Source: Fusobacterium gastrosuis (GTDB taxonomy: Bacteria; Fusobacteriota; Fusobacteriia; Fusobacteriales; Fusobacteriaceae). Taken from it: a stretch of DNA of 64,000 bases. Location: positions 620,001-684,000 of the forward strand of contig NZ_LT607734.1 in NCBI RefSeq assembly GCF_900095285.1, in the 5' to 3' direction. Position 1 is the stretch's first letter, and each line of letters begins with the position of its first letter. Positions 30,998 through 39,852 of this stretch are shown in pieces. The translations under genes and the position numbers were made by a program. A model generated the notes under the pieces. It ran no database searches and was not told the origin of the DNA. It saw only the letters and a list, made by a program, of their open reading frames with translations.

Positions 30998-33109
30998 TTA
31001 TAAATTGAACAATAAGTCGTAATAACTTGGAATAGGCCAAGCATCAGAAGCTATTTTTAATTCTAAAGCATCAACGGAAGTTCTTAATTTTTTTAATATA
31101 GGTAAAACATTATCATGATAGAATAGAGCTCTATGGTAATCTGCTTCTATTTTTAAAGCTTCTGCTAACTTTTTATCCAAGTCATCAGTTAAAACAACAA
31201 TATCATTTTTTAATAGGATAATTTCCCTTAGTAAATTTATATCAAACGCAAATAGCTCCTCTTCATTAAAAATCTTTCTAGCTCTGTGGACAGATTTAGC
31301 AAGATTAGATATATATTTTATAACAAATGGATAAATTTGATTTCTTGCAATTCTAATTGCAGTAGAAATTTCAATATTACATTGTTTGTTGTATCTTTCA
31401 GTATAAACATGGAATCTTGACATAGATTCACTTCTTGTTAAAACATCGTTTCTTTCAAATAGTTGCATTGTATTTTCTTCAATAAGTGCAGGTAAACCTT
31501 CAATTGTATTTTTCAAGTTAGGAAGACCTCTTTTTGTTGCTTCATCAACCCATTTTTGTTCATAGCCATTTCCATTGAAGATAATTCTTTTGTGTTTAGG
31601 ATATCTTTCTTTCACTAGAGAAATAATAGCATTTTTTATAGATTGAGTTTTTAATGCAGATTCCAAATATTTTGCATAGTCTTTCAATACATCTGCAATT
31701 ATAGTGTTTAAAACAAATGTGGGTGTAGCAGGTGATGCACTAGATCCAGGCATTCTGAATTCAAATTTATTCCCTGTAAATGCCATAGGTGAAGTTCTAT
31801 TTCTATCAGAAATATCTTTTTGAATTTTTGGAATGTGAAAACCTATTTCAAGTTCACTAGTTGTAGATTTGTGATCAAAATCAATATTTTCAATATTTTC
31901 TAAGAGATTTTCTAATTGTTCACCTAAGAATATAGATATTATTGCAGGAGGAGCTTCATGTCCACCGAGTCTGTGATCATTACCTGGCGTAGCAGTTGTA
32001 GCTCTTAAAACAGGAGCATATTTATCAACACCTTCTATCATAGCCATCAAATAAACTAAAAACGAAAGATTATCCTTAGATAAAGTATCTGGATCGTATA
32101 AATTTATTCCTGTATTTGTAGCTATAGACCAGTTACAATGTTTTCCGGAACCATTTACTCCAGCAAATGGTTTTTCATGTAATAATGCAACTAGGTTATG
32201 TCTATTTGCTACTTTTTTAATCATATCCATAGTTATTTGATTTTGATCGATAGCAACATTTGCAGTACTAAACATTAGAGCAATCTCAAATTGGTTTGGG
32301 GCAACTTCATTGTGTTTTGTCTTAGACATTACTCCAACTTTCCAAAGTTCGTTATCAAGTTCAGCCATAAAAGTTTCAATTCTCTCTTTTATCGTACCGT
32401 AATAGTGGTCATTCATTTCTTGCCCTTTTGGAGGTAAACATCCAAAAACAGTTCTTCCAGAAAGAGCTAAATCTTGTCTTTTGTAAAAAAAGTTTTTATC
32501 TACTAGGAAGTATTCTTGTTCAACACCTAAAGTGACATTAATATTATCAGTTTCATTATCACCTAAAAGCTTTTGAATTTTTAATGCTTCATTTCTTAGA
32601 ATTTTTATAGAACGAAGCAAAGGAACTTTTTTATCTAATGCTTCTCCATTATATCCAACAAAGGCTGTAGGAATATATAATGTTTTACAACCTTCTTCAC
32701 CCCTTAAAAACATAGGTGAACTTATATCCCAAGCAGTATACCCTCTTGCTTCAAATGTAGATCGAAGTCCTCCGTTTGGGAAAGAAGAAGTATCAGATTC
32801 TCCTTTTATTAATTCTTTTCCAGAAAACTTAGCCATACTTGTTCCATCAGAATTCATTGAGATAAAAGATTCATGTTTTTCAGCTGTAAGCTCTGTTAAC
32901 GGTTGAAACCAGTGTGTGAAATGTGTAGTTCCTTTTTCTAAAGCCCACATTTTAATTGCATTTGCAATGATATCTGCAATTTCAATAGTCAGTTCTTCTT
33001 TTCCCTCTTTAATTTTAAGGAATTTTTTAAAAACATAGTCGGGTACTCTGTTTTTTAAATTTTTTTCAGAAAAACAGTTTACACCAAAGTTTTCAAGTAA
33101 GTTGTTCAT
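30998..33109 (-). CDS. glnN: Type III glutamine synthetase GlnN
   Basis: The 703-residue length, about 250 more than GlnA, and the start VPDYVFKKFLKIKEG mark the GSIII family. It makes glutamine from glutamate, ammonia and ATP. GVEQEYFLVD (near residue 195) has the metal-binding Glu residues, GVNGSGKHCNWS near 318 matches the ammonia/ATP site, and HRLGGHEAPPAIIS near 375 is GSIII-specific. GGAGGTAC precedes the ATG. It is transcribed alone toward pabC and has its own minus-strand promoter. Confidence 0.96.
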   Translation of the reverse strand: MNNLLENFGVNCFSEKNLKNRVPDYVFKKFLKIKEGKEELTIEIADIIANAIKMWALEKGTTHFTHWFQPLTELTAEKHESFISMNSDGTSMAKFSGKELIKGESDTSSFPNGGLRSTFEARGYTAWDISSPMFLRGEEGCKTLYIPTAFVGYNGEALDKKVPLLRSIKILRNEALKIQKLLGDNETDNINVTLGVEQEYFLVDKNFFYKRQDLALSGRTVFGCLPPKGQEMNDHYYGTIKERIETFMAELDNELWKVGVMSKTKHNEVAPNQFEIALMFSTANVAIDQNQITMDMIKKVANRHNLVALLHEKPFAGVNGSGKHCNWSIATNTGINLYDPDTLSKDNLSFLVYLMAMIEGVDKYAPVLRATTATPGNDHRLGGHEAPPAIISIFLGEQLENLLENIENIDFDHKSTTSELEIGFHIPKIQKDISDRNRTSPMAFTGNKFEFRMPGSSASPATPTFVLNTIIADVLKDYAKYLESALKTQSIKNAIISLVKERYPKHKRIIFNGNGYEQKWVDEATKRGLPNLKNTIEGLPALIEENTMQLFERNDVLTRSESMSRFHVYTERYNKQCNIEISTAIRIARNQIYPFVIKYISNLAKSVHRARKIFNEEELFAFDINLLREIILLKNDIVVLTDDLDKKLAEALKIEADYHRALFYHDNVLPILKKLRTSVDALELKIASDAWPIPSYYDLLFNL

Positions 33110-33163
33110 AGTACCTCCATAAGATAAATATAAAAAATAAGTATAAAAATAAATATTTTTAGA

Positions 33164-33192
33164 ATTCTATCATAAACTTATTTAATATACAA
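33164..33192 (-). promoter_or_regulatory. glnN promoter
   Basis: On the minus strand TTGTAT (33187-33192), a 17-bp spacer and TAGAAT (33164-33169) lie about 55 bp ahead of glnN. Confidence 0.55.
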
Positions 33193-33280
33193 TAGAGAAA
33201 TTATATATACTACACATAAATTTAATATATAAAAATTTTTTTATTAAAAAATATAAAATACTATAAATTATATTTAGTTT

Positions 33281-33290
33281 TTGCTATAAT
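33281..33290 (+). promoter_or_regulatory. Extended -10 promoter of ptsH-ispH-rpsA
   Basis: TTGCTATAAT combines an extended -10 TG with a perfect TATAAT (33285-33290), 45 bp ahead of ptsH. The -35 region is weak. Confidence 0.6.
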
Positions 33291-33334
33291 ATAAAATAAG
33301 TGTATTTTTAAAATAATAAGGAAGGCGAATGCGA

Positions 33335-33604
33335 ATGAAAAAAGTGAAGGTAAAAATAAAAAATAAAAAAGGATTACATGCGAGACCTTCTTCTTTATTT
33401 GTAAAACTAGTTACAAAATATGACTCAGATATAATGGTAAAGTCTGATGATGAAACTGTCAATGGAAAAAGTATAATGGGGCTTATGTTGCTTGCAGCTG
33501 AAGAAGGAAGAGAACTAGAATTAATTGCAGATGGTCCTGATGAAGATGCTATGTTGGAAGAACTGGTTGATTTAATAGAAATAAAAAAATTTAATGAGGA
33601 GTAA
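33335..33604 (+). CDS. ptsH: Phosphocarrier protein HPr
   Basis: HPr passes phosphate from Enzyme I to the sugar-specific PTS enzymes. GLHARP near residue 13 holds the phosphorylated His, and VNGKSIMGLMLLA near 43 holds the regulatory Ser. The His rules out a Crh-type paralogue. I start at 33335, with AAGGAAGG upstream; an ATG at 33329 is too close to that site. It is followed after 2 bp by ispH. No ptsI is in the window. Confidence 0.93.
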   Translation: MKKVKVKIKNKKGLHARPSSLFVKLVTKYDSDIMVKSDDETVNGKSIMGLMLLAAEEGRELELIADGPDEDAMLEELVDLIEIKKFNEE

Positions 33605-33606
33605 AT

Positions 33607-34461
33607 TTGGAGATAATAAGAGCTAAGCACATGGGATTTTGTTTTGGTGTGTTAGAAGCAATAAATATTTGTAATTCTCTTAAAGATGAAAAGAGAAAAA
33701 AATATATTTTGGGCATGCTTGTTCATAACAAATATGTTATGGAAGATATGAAAAATAAAGGTTTTGAAGTTGTAACAGAGGAAGAAATTCTAAAAGGAGA
33801 AGATCCTCTAAAAGAAGGAGATATCTTAGTAGTAAGAGCACATGGAACTACAAAAGCTATTCATGAAAGATTAAAGAATAAAAATATAACTTTATATGAT
33901 GCTACTTGTATTTTTGTAAATAAAATAAAAAATGAAGTAGATATAGCGAATAAGAATGGATATACGATTTTGTTTGTTGGTGATAAAAACCACCCAGAAG
34001 TAAAAGGAATAATATCTTATGCAGACAAAATAGAAATTTTTGAAACTTTAGAAGAAGCAAAACAATTAAAAATAGAAAAAAATAATAAATACTTACTTTC
34101 TACTCAAACTACATTAAATAAAAAAAAATTTGAAGAAATAAAAAATTTTTTTCAGAATGTGTATGAAAATGTCAAGATTTTTGATAAAATATGTGGAGCA
34201 ACATCAGTTAGACAAAAATCTGTTGAAGAATTGGCTCCTAAAGTGGATTTAATGTTAGTTATAGGAGATAGAAAAAGTTCAAATACAAAGAAACTCTATG
34301 AAATATCAAAAAGAGTAAATGATGAGACATATCTTGTTGAATCTGACGAAGATTTAGATTTGAGAATATTTAAAGATAAAAATACAGTTGGAATAACCGC
34401 TGGAGCATCAACACCAGAAGAAATAATTAAGAATATAGAAAATAAAATAAGGGGGATATAA
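33607..34461 (+). CDS. ispH: 4-hydroxy-3-methylbut-2-enyl diphosphate reductase IspH
   Basis: The last enzyme of the MEP pathway, a [4Fe-4S] protein making IPP and DMAPP. Cluster cysteines are in MGFCFGV near residue 12, YDATCIFVNKI near 99 and KICGATSVRQ near 197. The gene starts with TTG, supported by GAGGAG five bases upstream at the end of ptsH. It ends one base before rpsA. In many Clostridia IspH and S1 are fused into one protein, and here they are adjacent but separate. Confidence 0.95.
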   Translation: MEIIRAKHMGFCFGVLEAINICNSLKDEKRKKYILGMLVHNKYVMEDMKNKGFEVVTEEEILKGEDPLKEGDILVVRAHGTTKAIHERLKNKNITLYDATCIFVNKIKNEVDIANKNGYTILFVGDKNHPEVKGIISYADKIEIFETLEEAKQLKIEKNNKYLLSTQTTLNKKKFEEIKNFFQNVYENVKIFDKICGATSVRQKSVEELAPKVDLMLVIGDRKSSNTKKLYEISKRVNDETYLVESDEDLDLRIFKDKNTVGITAGASTPEEIIKNIENKIRGI

Positions 34462-34462
34462 A

Positions 34463-36082
34463 ATGCCTAATTTAAACGAGAATCATGATGACTTTTTAGC
34501 GATGTTGGAGGAATACCTACCAAATCAAGAAAAAAGAGTGGAAGGAACAATAGCTTCAATTGATATGAACTATGCGTATCTTGATGTTCCTGGAGAAAGA
34601 ACAGCAGTAAGAGTTAGAACAGAAGAATTAGAAGGATATAAAGAAGGGGATGTAGTAGAAGTTTTAATAACTGGTCTTTTAGAATCAGATGATGATCAAG
34701 AATATATACTTGCATCTAGAAAAAAAATTGAGATTGAAAAAAATTGGTCTAAAATTGAAGACTCTTTTGAAAATAAAACAATTTTAGAGGGAACAATAAC
34801 TAAAAAAATTAAAGGGGGATACTTAGTTCAAGCTTTATTTTATAGTGGATTTTTACCAAATTCATTATCAGAAATTTCTGAGAAAGAAGCTAATGTTATT
34901 GGGAAGAAAGTATCTGTTATTGTAAAAGATATAAAGGTTGATCCAAAAGATAAGAAAAATAAAAAAATAACTTATTCAGTTAAAGATATTAAATCTATGG
35001 CTCAAGAAAAAGAATTTTCAGCTTTGGTTATTGATAAAGTAGTTGATTGTAAAATCACAGATATAATGGAATTTGGATTAGCAGTAGCAATTGGAAGTTT
35101 AAGAGGGTTTATACATATTTCTGAAGTGTCTTGGAAAAGACTTGAAAAATTAGCAGATGAATTCAAAATAGGTGAAACTATTAAAGCAGTAGTTGTATCT
35201 TTAGATGAGGCTAAGAAAAATATTAAATTATCAATAAAAAAATTAGAAAAAGATCCATGGTCATCATTAGAAGAAGAATATAAAGTTGGAGATGAAGTTG
35301 ATGGAGTGGTTACAAAAGTTTTACAATATGGAGCTTTTGTTGAAATAAAACCAGGTGTAGAAGGGCTTGTTCATATATCAGACTTTAGTTGGACTAAAAA
35401 GAAACTAAATATTTCTGAATTTGTAAAAGAAGGAGAGAAAATAAAAGTAAAAATAGTTGAATTAAATTCAGCAGATAGAAAATTAAAATTAGGTTTAAAA
35501 CAATTAGTTGCAAATCCTTGGGAAAATGCAGAAACAAATTTTGCTGTCGGAGAAGTATTAAAAGGAAAAGTAGTTGAAGTGAAACCTTTTGGAATATTTG
35601 TTGAAATAGAAAGTGGTGTAGATGCTTTTGTTCATGTATCAGATTTTACTTGGCAAGGAGAAGAAGCTGTTAAGTTTGAAATTGGTAATGAAGTAGAATT
35701 AAAAGTTATTGAACTAGATTTAGTTGAGAAGAAAATAAAAGGAAGTTTAAAAGCTCTTAGAAAAAGTCCATGGGATAAAGCAATGGAAGAATACAAAGAA
35801 GGTTTAACTGTTGAAAGAAAAATAAAAACAGTTGCTGATTTCGGATTGTTTGTAGAATTAAATAAAGGAGTAGATGGATTTATCCCTACTCAATTTGCTT
35901 CTAAGGATTTCATAAAAGATATAAGAGATAAATTCAAAGAAGGAGATATTGTTAAAGCTCAAATAGTTGAAATTAATAAAGAAACACAAAAAATAAAACT
36001 TTCTATAAAAAAGATAGAAATAGAAGAAAAAAATAGAGAAGAAAGAGAATTAATAGAAAAGTATTCTGTTTCTGGTGAATAA
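34463..36082 (+). CDS. rpsA: S1-domain protein, ribosomal protein S1 homologue
   Basis: A 539-residue protein with six S1 RNA-binding repeats starting near residues 22, 105, 190, 275, 360 and 447. Repeats three to five carry the typical AFVEI-GVEGLVHISD pattern. S1 helps 30S subunits bind and unfold mRNA. A GGGGG ribosome binding site lies within the end of ispH. The first repeat is divergent. A terminator follows, closing the ptsH-ispH-rpsA unit. Confidence 0.9.
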   Translation: MPNLNENHDDFLAMLEEYLPNQEKRVEGTIASIDMNYAYLDVPGERTAVRVRTEELEGYKEGDVVEVLITGLLESDDDQEYILASRKKIEIEKNWSKIEDSFENKTILEGTITKKIKGGYLVQALFYSGFLPNSLSEISEKEANVIGKKVSVIVKDIKVDPKDKKNKKITYSVKDIKSMAQEKEFSALVIDKVVDCKITDIMEFGLAVAIGSLRGFIHISEVSWKRLEKLADEFKIGETIKAVVVSLDEAKKNIKLSIKKLEKDPWSSLEEEYKVGDEVDGVVTKVLQYGAFVEIKPGVEGLVHISDFSWTKKKLNISEFVKEGEKIKVKIVELNSADRKLKLGLKQLVANPWENAETNFAVGEVLKGKVVEVKPFGIFVEIESGVDAFVHVSDFTWQGEEAVKFEIGNEVELKVIELDLVEKKIKGSLKALRKSPWDKAMEEYKEGLTVERKIKTVADFGLFVELNKGVDGFIPTQFASKDFIKDIRDKFKEGDIVKAQIVEINKETQKIKLSIKKIEIEEKNREERELIEKYSVSGE

Positions 36083-36089
36083 AAAGATT

Positions 36090-36116
36090 AAAATCGGGAA
36101 ATTTTCCCGATTTTTT
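36090..36116 (+). terminator. Terminator after rpsA
   Basis: AAATCGGGAA pairs with TTCCCGATTT and is followed by a T run. Confidence 0.9.
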
Positions 36117-36206
36117 AAGTTCTGTATATAAAATTACAATTATTTATAATTTTAATGAGATGAATTTTATTTAATTATAGAGAAACTAAAAAAGATAATT
36201 ACTTCT

Positions 36207-36255
36207 TTTACAAAGATTTTACTAATAATTTATATTAAATTTACTTTGCTATATT
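36207..36255 (+). promoter_or_regulatory. Pho-box-like direct repeat array and extended -10 promoter
   Basis: Four hexamers, TTTACA (36207), TTTACT (36218), TTTATA (36229) and TTTACT (36240), recur exactly every 11 bp. TGCTATATT (36247-36255), an extended -10, follows directly. Period and sequence match the PhoP box of Bacillus (TTAACA-type repeats with 5-bp gaps). It lies ahead of an alkaline phosphatase, so phosphate-starvation activation is likely. Confidence 0.6.
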
Positions 36256-36300
36256 ATATTAAATTAAAAGATAATTTTAATTAATATTTTAGGAGGAAAA

Positions 36301-37920
36301 ATGAAAAAAATAAAAAATCTTTTAATTTCTTGTAGTATTACTTTAGTTCTTGTATCAATGGCAACTTATGCAAATGAGAAGCCTAAAGATTATGGAAGTG
36401 CAAAAAATGTAATTATCATGATTCCAGATGGCATGAGTATAGAGGCATTAACTACTGCACGATGGATGACAGATAATTATTCCTTTACATTTGATTCTTG
36501 GGCTACTGGACTTGTAAAAACGAATAATTCATCAACTCCAATAGCTGATTCTGCTCCCGCAGGAACAGCGATGGCAACAGGGATAAAAACAGAATCTCCT
36601 TTTATAGGAACATACCCAACAAAAGCAATAATGCCAGGAACAAAAAACTTTGATGAAAATCTTGTTAAAAGTCCTATAGCAACAGTTTTAGAAGGAGCTT
36701 ATAGGACAGGAAGAAGTACAGGGATAGTATCAACATCTAATATTCAACATGCTACACCGGCAGCTTATACATCGCATTATCCAGATAGGAAAAATTATCA
36801 AATTTTAGGGGAACAACAAGTTTATCAAAATATGTCAGTTGTATTGGGTGCTGGTTCTAAGTATTTAAGAACAGAACAAAGAAAAGATGGAGAAGATTTA
36901 ATAACAGAAATTAAAAATTTAGGGTATGATTATATTAATGATACAGCCACTTTAAAAGCAACAACATCTAACAAGATTTGGGGGATGTTTGCAGAGGAAA
37001 ACATGGCATATGATATAGATAGAGATCCAATTAAGGAACCATCATTGGCTGAAATGACAAAAAAAGCAATAGAAACACTTTCAAAAAATAAAAAAGGTTT
37101 TTTCTTAATGGTAGAAGGTTCAGAAATAGATTGGGCAGCCCATGCAAATGATCCTGTTGGAGTAGTTTCTGATATAAAAGCATTTGATAATGCAGTAAAA
37201 GTTGCTAAAGAATTTGCTGATAAAAATGGAGATACAGTAATAATAGTTGCATCCGATCATGGAACTGGTGGAATAACTTTTTCAGCAAATACTAATGAAG
37301 GACGATATGATAAAACTCCACTTGAAGAATTTACACATATAATAAAGAATGCAAAATTTACAGGAGCTAAAGCTGCTGAACTAATTGAAAAAAATGAAAA
37401 AGATATTGAAAGTATAATCGAAAAAATATATGGTTTTAGGATCAATTTAGAGGAAACACAGAAAATATTAGAAGCAAAAGATAAACAAAAAGCTATTGGG
37501 CAACTAGTATCTTCAAAAAGTCATATTGGATGGACAACAGGAGGACATGTTGGTGGAGATGTAGCACTTTATATCTATTCAACAGCAAAAAATACAAAAA
37601 AATTAATGGGAACAATTCATAACTCTGAAATAGGGGAATATACGGCGGATTTACTTGATTTAGATTTGGATAAACTTACAAAGAACCTTTATGTAGATGC
37701 AATTCCTACTTTTGAGAAAAAAGGAGCAAAAGTAGAATTTGTAGAAAAAACACCAAATAATTTTGAACTCGTAATAACAAAGGGAATACAAGAAATTAAA
37801 GTACCTATGTATAAAAATTATGCAATTGTAAATGAAAAGAAAATTGATTTAAAGGGATTGACTATTTTTAATGGAGAAAAAGTTTACGTCCCTAAATCAT
37901 TAATTGATATGATTGAGTAA
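36301..37920 (+). CDS. Secreted alkaline phosphatase
   Basis: A 539-residue exported phosphatase of the PhoA/PhoB superfamily. It has an N-terminal signal peptide (MKKIKNLLIS, hydrophobic core, cleavage near ATYA-NE at 24). IMIPDGMS near residue 40 is the first metal site, DSAPAGTAMATG near 83 holds the nucleophilic Ser, and EGSEIDWAAHAND near 273 and SDHGTGG near 319 carry metal ligands. It releases phosphate from organic esters outside the cytoplasm. AGGAGG precedes the ATG, and the upstream Pho-box-like array suggests phosphate control. A terminator follows. Confidence 0.92.
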   Translation: MKKIKNLLISCSITLVLVSMATYANEKPKDYGSAKNVIIMIPDGMSIEALTTARWMTDNYSFTFDSWATGLVKTNNSSTPIADSAPAGTAMATGIKTESPFIGTYPTKAIMPGTKNFDENLVKSPIATVLEGAYRTGRSTGIVSTSNIQHATPAAYTSHYPDRKNYQILGEQQVYQNMSVVLGAGSKYLRTEQRKDGEDLITEIKNLGYDYINDTATLKATTSNKIWGMFAEENMAYDIDRDPIKEPSLAEMTKKAIETLSKNKKGFFLMVEGSEIDWAAHANDPVGVVSDIKAFDNAVKVAKEFADKNGDTVIIVASDHGTGGITFSANTNEGRYDKTPLEEFTHIIKNAKFTGAKAAELIEKNEKDIESIIEKIYGFRINLEETQKILEAKDKQKAIGQLVSSKSHIGWTTGGHVGGDVALYIYSTAKNTKKLMGTIHNSEIGEYTADLLDLDLDKLTKNLYVDAIPTFEKKGAKVEFVEKTPNNFELVITKGIQEIKVPMYKNYAIVNEKKIDLKGLTIFNGEKVYVPKSLIDMIE

Positions 37921-37940
37921 AAAAAAATAATACTTTATAA

Positions 37941-37968
37941 AAAAGTGCAGTTTATTACTGCACTTTTT
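37941..37968 (+). terminator. Terminator after alkaline phosphatase
   Basis: An 11-bp stem (AAAAGTGCAGT with its complement at 37957-37967) with loop TTATT and a T run. Confidence 0.9.
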
Positions 37969-38057
37969 TTATATTAATGATATAATTAAATTCTATAGAA
38001 AATATATGTTATCATTATGAATAGCAAGAGAATATAGTTGAATAAAAGGAGAAGAAA

Positions 38058-38876
38058 ATGATAAAAAAGATATTTATATTTACAAGTTTATTGACTTTTA
38101 TTGCCTGTACTAATACAAATGAAATAAAAAAAGAAGAAAGAGTTAATTTGACATATGAAGAACTTCGTTCAGAACAAAATATGATGTCCACAAATTGGTT
38201 TCAAACATCAGGAGAAGCAAAAGCTTTGTATTTACAGGCTTATAATATAGCCACAGAAAAACTAAAAATGGCATTAAAAAAGCCGACAAATAAGCCGTAT
38301 TCCATTGTTCTTGATTTAGATGAAACTGTTCTTGATAATAGTGCATATTCGGCAGAAAATATAAAAAATGGGAAAAACTGGTCTCAAAAAACTTGGGATG
38401 AATGGGTAAACATGGCTGAAGCCGAAGCTCTTCCGGGAGCAAAAGAATTTTTAGAATTTGCAAGTAAAAATAAGGTACATATATATTATATTTCAGACAG
38501 GTATGATTATCAATTGGATGCTACTCTTAGAAACCTAGAAAAATTAGGGATACCAGTTCAAGATAAAAATCATATATTATTGAAAGAAAAATCTGATAAA
38601 AGCGGAAAAAATAATCGTCGTGAACAAGTAAAAAAACATACTAATTTAATAATGTTATTTGGAGATAATTTATCGGACTTTGATGATTTCTCTACTAAAT
38701 CAGTTGAGGATAGAAATGAGAAAGTTGAAAAGTTAGGGAAAGAGTTTGGAGATAAATTTATAATTTTCCCTAATCCTATGTATGGTGCTTTTGAAACAGC
38801 TATTTATGGTGGAAAATTTGGAGATGCAAAAACTTTAATTGAAGCTAGAAGAAAAAGTTTAAAGGTGTATAAATAA
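38058..38876 (+). CDS. Class C (e(P4)-type) acid phosphatase lipoprotein
   Basis: A HAD-superfamily acid phosphatase related to Haemophilus outer-membrane lipoprotein e(P4), which dephosphorylates nucleotides including NMN. The N-terminal signal ends in a lipobox (LLTFIAC, Cys17). DLDETVLDNS near residue 91 is the catalytic Asp motif, YYISDRYD near 147 is motif II, and LFGDNLSDFDD near 201 is the acidic motif. It acts at the cell envelope. It follows the alkaline phosphatase after a terminator and so is probably a separate unit. Confidence 0.92.
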   Translation: MIKKIFIFTSLLTFIACTNTNEIKKEERVNLTYEELRSEQNMMSTNWFQTSGEAKALYLQAYNIATEKLKMALKKPTNKPYSIVLDLDETVLDNSAYSAENIKNGKNWSQKTWDEWVNMAEAEALPGAKEFLEFASKNKVHIYYISDRYDYQLDATLRNLEKLGIPVQDKNHILLKEKSDKSGKNNRREQVKKHTNLIMLFGDNLSDFDDFSTKSVEDRNEKVEKLGKEFGDKFIIFPNPMYGAFETAIYGGKFGDAKTLIEARRKSLKVYK

Positions 38877-38894
38877 TTAATTTAGAGGAGAGCT

Positions 38895-39377
38895 ATGAGA
38901 AAAAATTATATAAATTGGGATGATTATTTTATGGGAATAGCAATACTTTCTGCTATGAGAAGTAAAGACCCTAATACACAAGTTGGGGCATGCATAGTAA
39001 ATGAAGAAAAAAGAATAGTGGGAGTGGGATACAATGGATTTCCTAAAGGGTGTGAAGATACAGAGTTCCCTTGGGAAAGAGAAGGAGAATTTTTAGAAAC
39101 AAAATATCCATATGTGTGTCATGCAGAATTAAATGCCATATTAAATAGTATAAAATCTTTAAAGAACTGTACGATTTATGTTGCACTTTTTCCTTGCAAT
39201 GAGTGTAGCAAAGCTATTATTCAAAGTGGAATAAAAGAGATAGTTTATTTATCTGATAAATATGCAAGTACGGATATAAATAAAGCGTCTAAAAAAATGT
39301 TAGACGCTGCGGGGGTAAAATATAGAAAATTAGAGACCGAAAGAGAAGAGTTAAAATTAAATTTTTGTGTTGAATAA
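38895..39377 (+). CDS. Deoxycytidylate deaminase (ComEB-like)
   Basis: A 160-residue zinc deaminase of the dCMP deaminase family that forms dUMP for thymidylate synthesis. Zinc ligands and catalytic Glu are in CHAELNAIL near residue 76 and PCNECSKAII near 100. The NTQVGACIV strand near residue 27 and the GYNGFPKG loop near 47 are conserved. GAGGAG lies ahead of the ATG, 18 bp after the acid phosphatase, so the two may be co-transcribed. ComEB homologues were named from competence operons but have this activity. Confidence 0.92.
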   Translation: MRKNYINWDDYFMGIAILSAMRSKDPNTQVGACIVNEEKRIVGVGYNGFPKGCEDTEFPWEREGEFLETKYPYVCHAELNAILNSIKSLKNCTIYVALFPCNECSKAIIQSGIKEIVYLSDKYASTDINKASKKMLDAAGVKYRKLETEREELKLNFCVE

Positions 39378-39456
39378 AATATGACTTTTTGAAAAAATAT
39401 TCAATTTATAATTGTAAAATAAAAAATTTTTTATATGCATGAGAACATATTTTTAT

Positions 39457-39783
39457 TTATTTTTTAAATTTTGAAAAAAATGATTTTTTAGGTTGATATC
39501 CATTTTCCTCGTTTTGTTGTTTTCTATAGTTTGACCAATTAGGATCATTTTTCATATGTTGTTTTAATTGTTTCATATATTTATAAGTGTTTTTAAAATT
39601 ATTGTATTTGTAAGTTATCTTATTAAAAATATTTGAGAAAAAACTTTGTATATTTAGGTCAATAAAGCTAAAAAAATTAAACTTATAGATTTCAGAACAA
39701 TGGGGACATTTATATTTTGCAATTTTATTTGTGATTTTCATTTTTTTTCTGCATTTAGGACAAGTTATAATTAATTTTTTCAT
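39457..39783 (-). CDS. Small zinc-ribbon protein of unknown function
   Basis: A 108-residue basic protein on the minus strand. The N-terminal 35 residues form a zinc ribbon (CPKCRKKM, then KCPHC). The middle is rich in Phe, Asn and Tyr, and the C-terminus is Lys-rich (KKSFFSKFKK). I start at 39783, where GGAG lies six bases upstream; an in-frame ATG at 39795 would place the ribosome binding site inside the coding sequence. I do not recognise the family, and no functional partner is adjacent. Confidence 0.6.
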   Translation of the reverse strand: MKKLIITCPKCRKKMKITNKIAKYKCPHCSEIYKFNFFSFIDLNIQSFFSNIFNKITYKYNNFKNTYKYMKQLKQHMKNDPNWSNYRKQQNEENGYQPKKSFFSKFKK

Positions 39784-39852
39784 AGAACACTCCATAGATT
39801 TTGATTTTAATAAATTTTAACAGATAAATTTTTAATTGGCAAGGGGGATATA

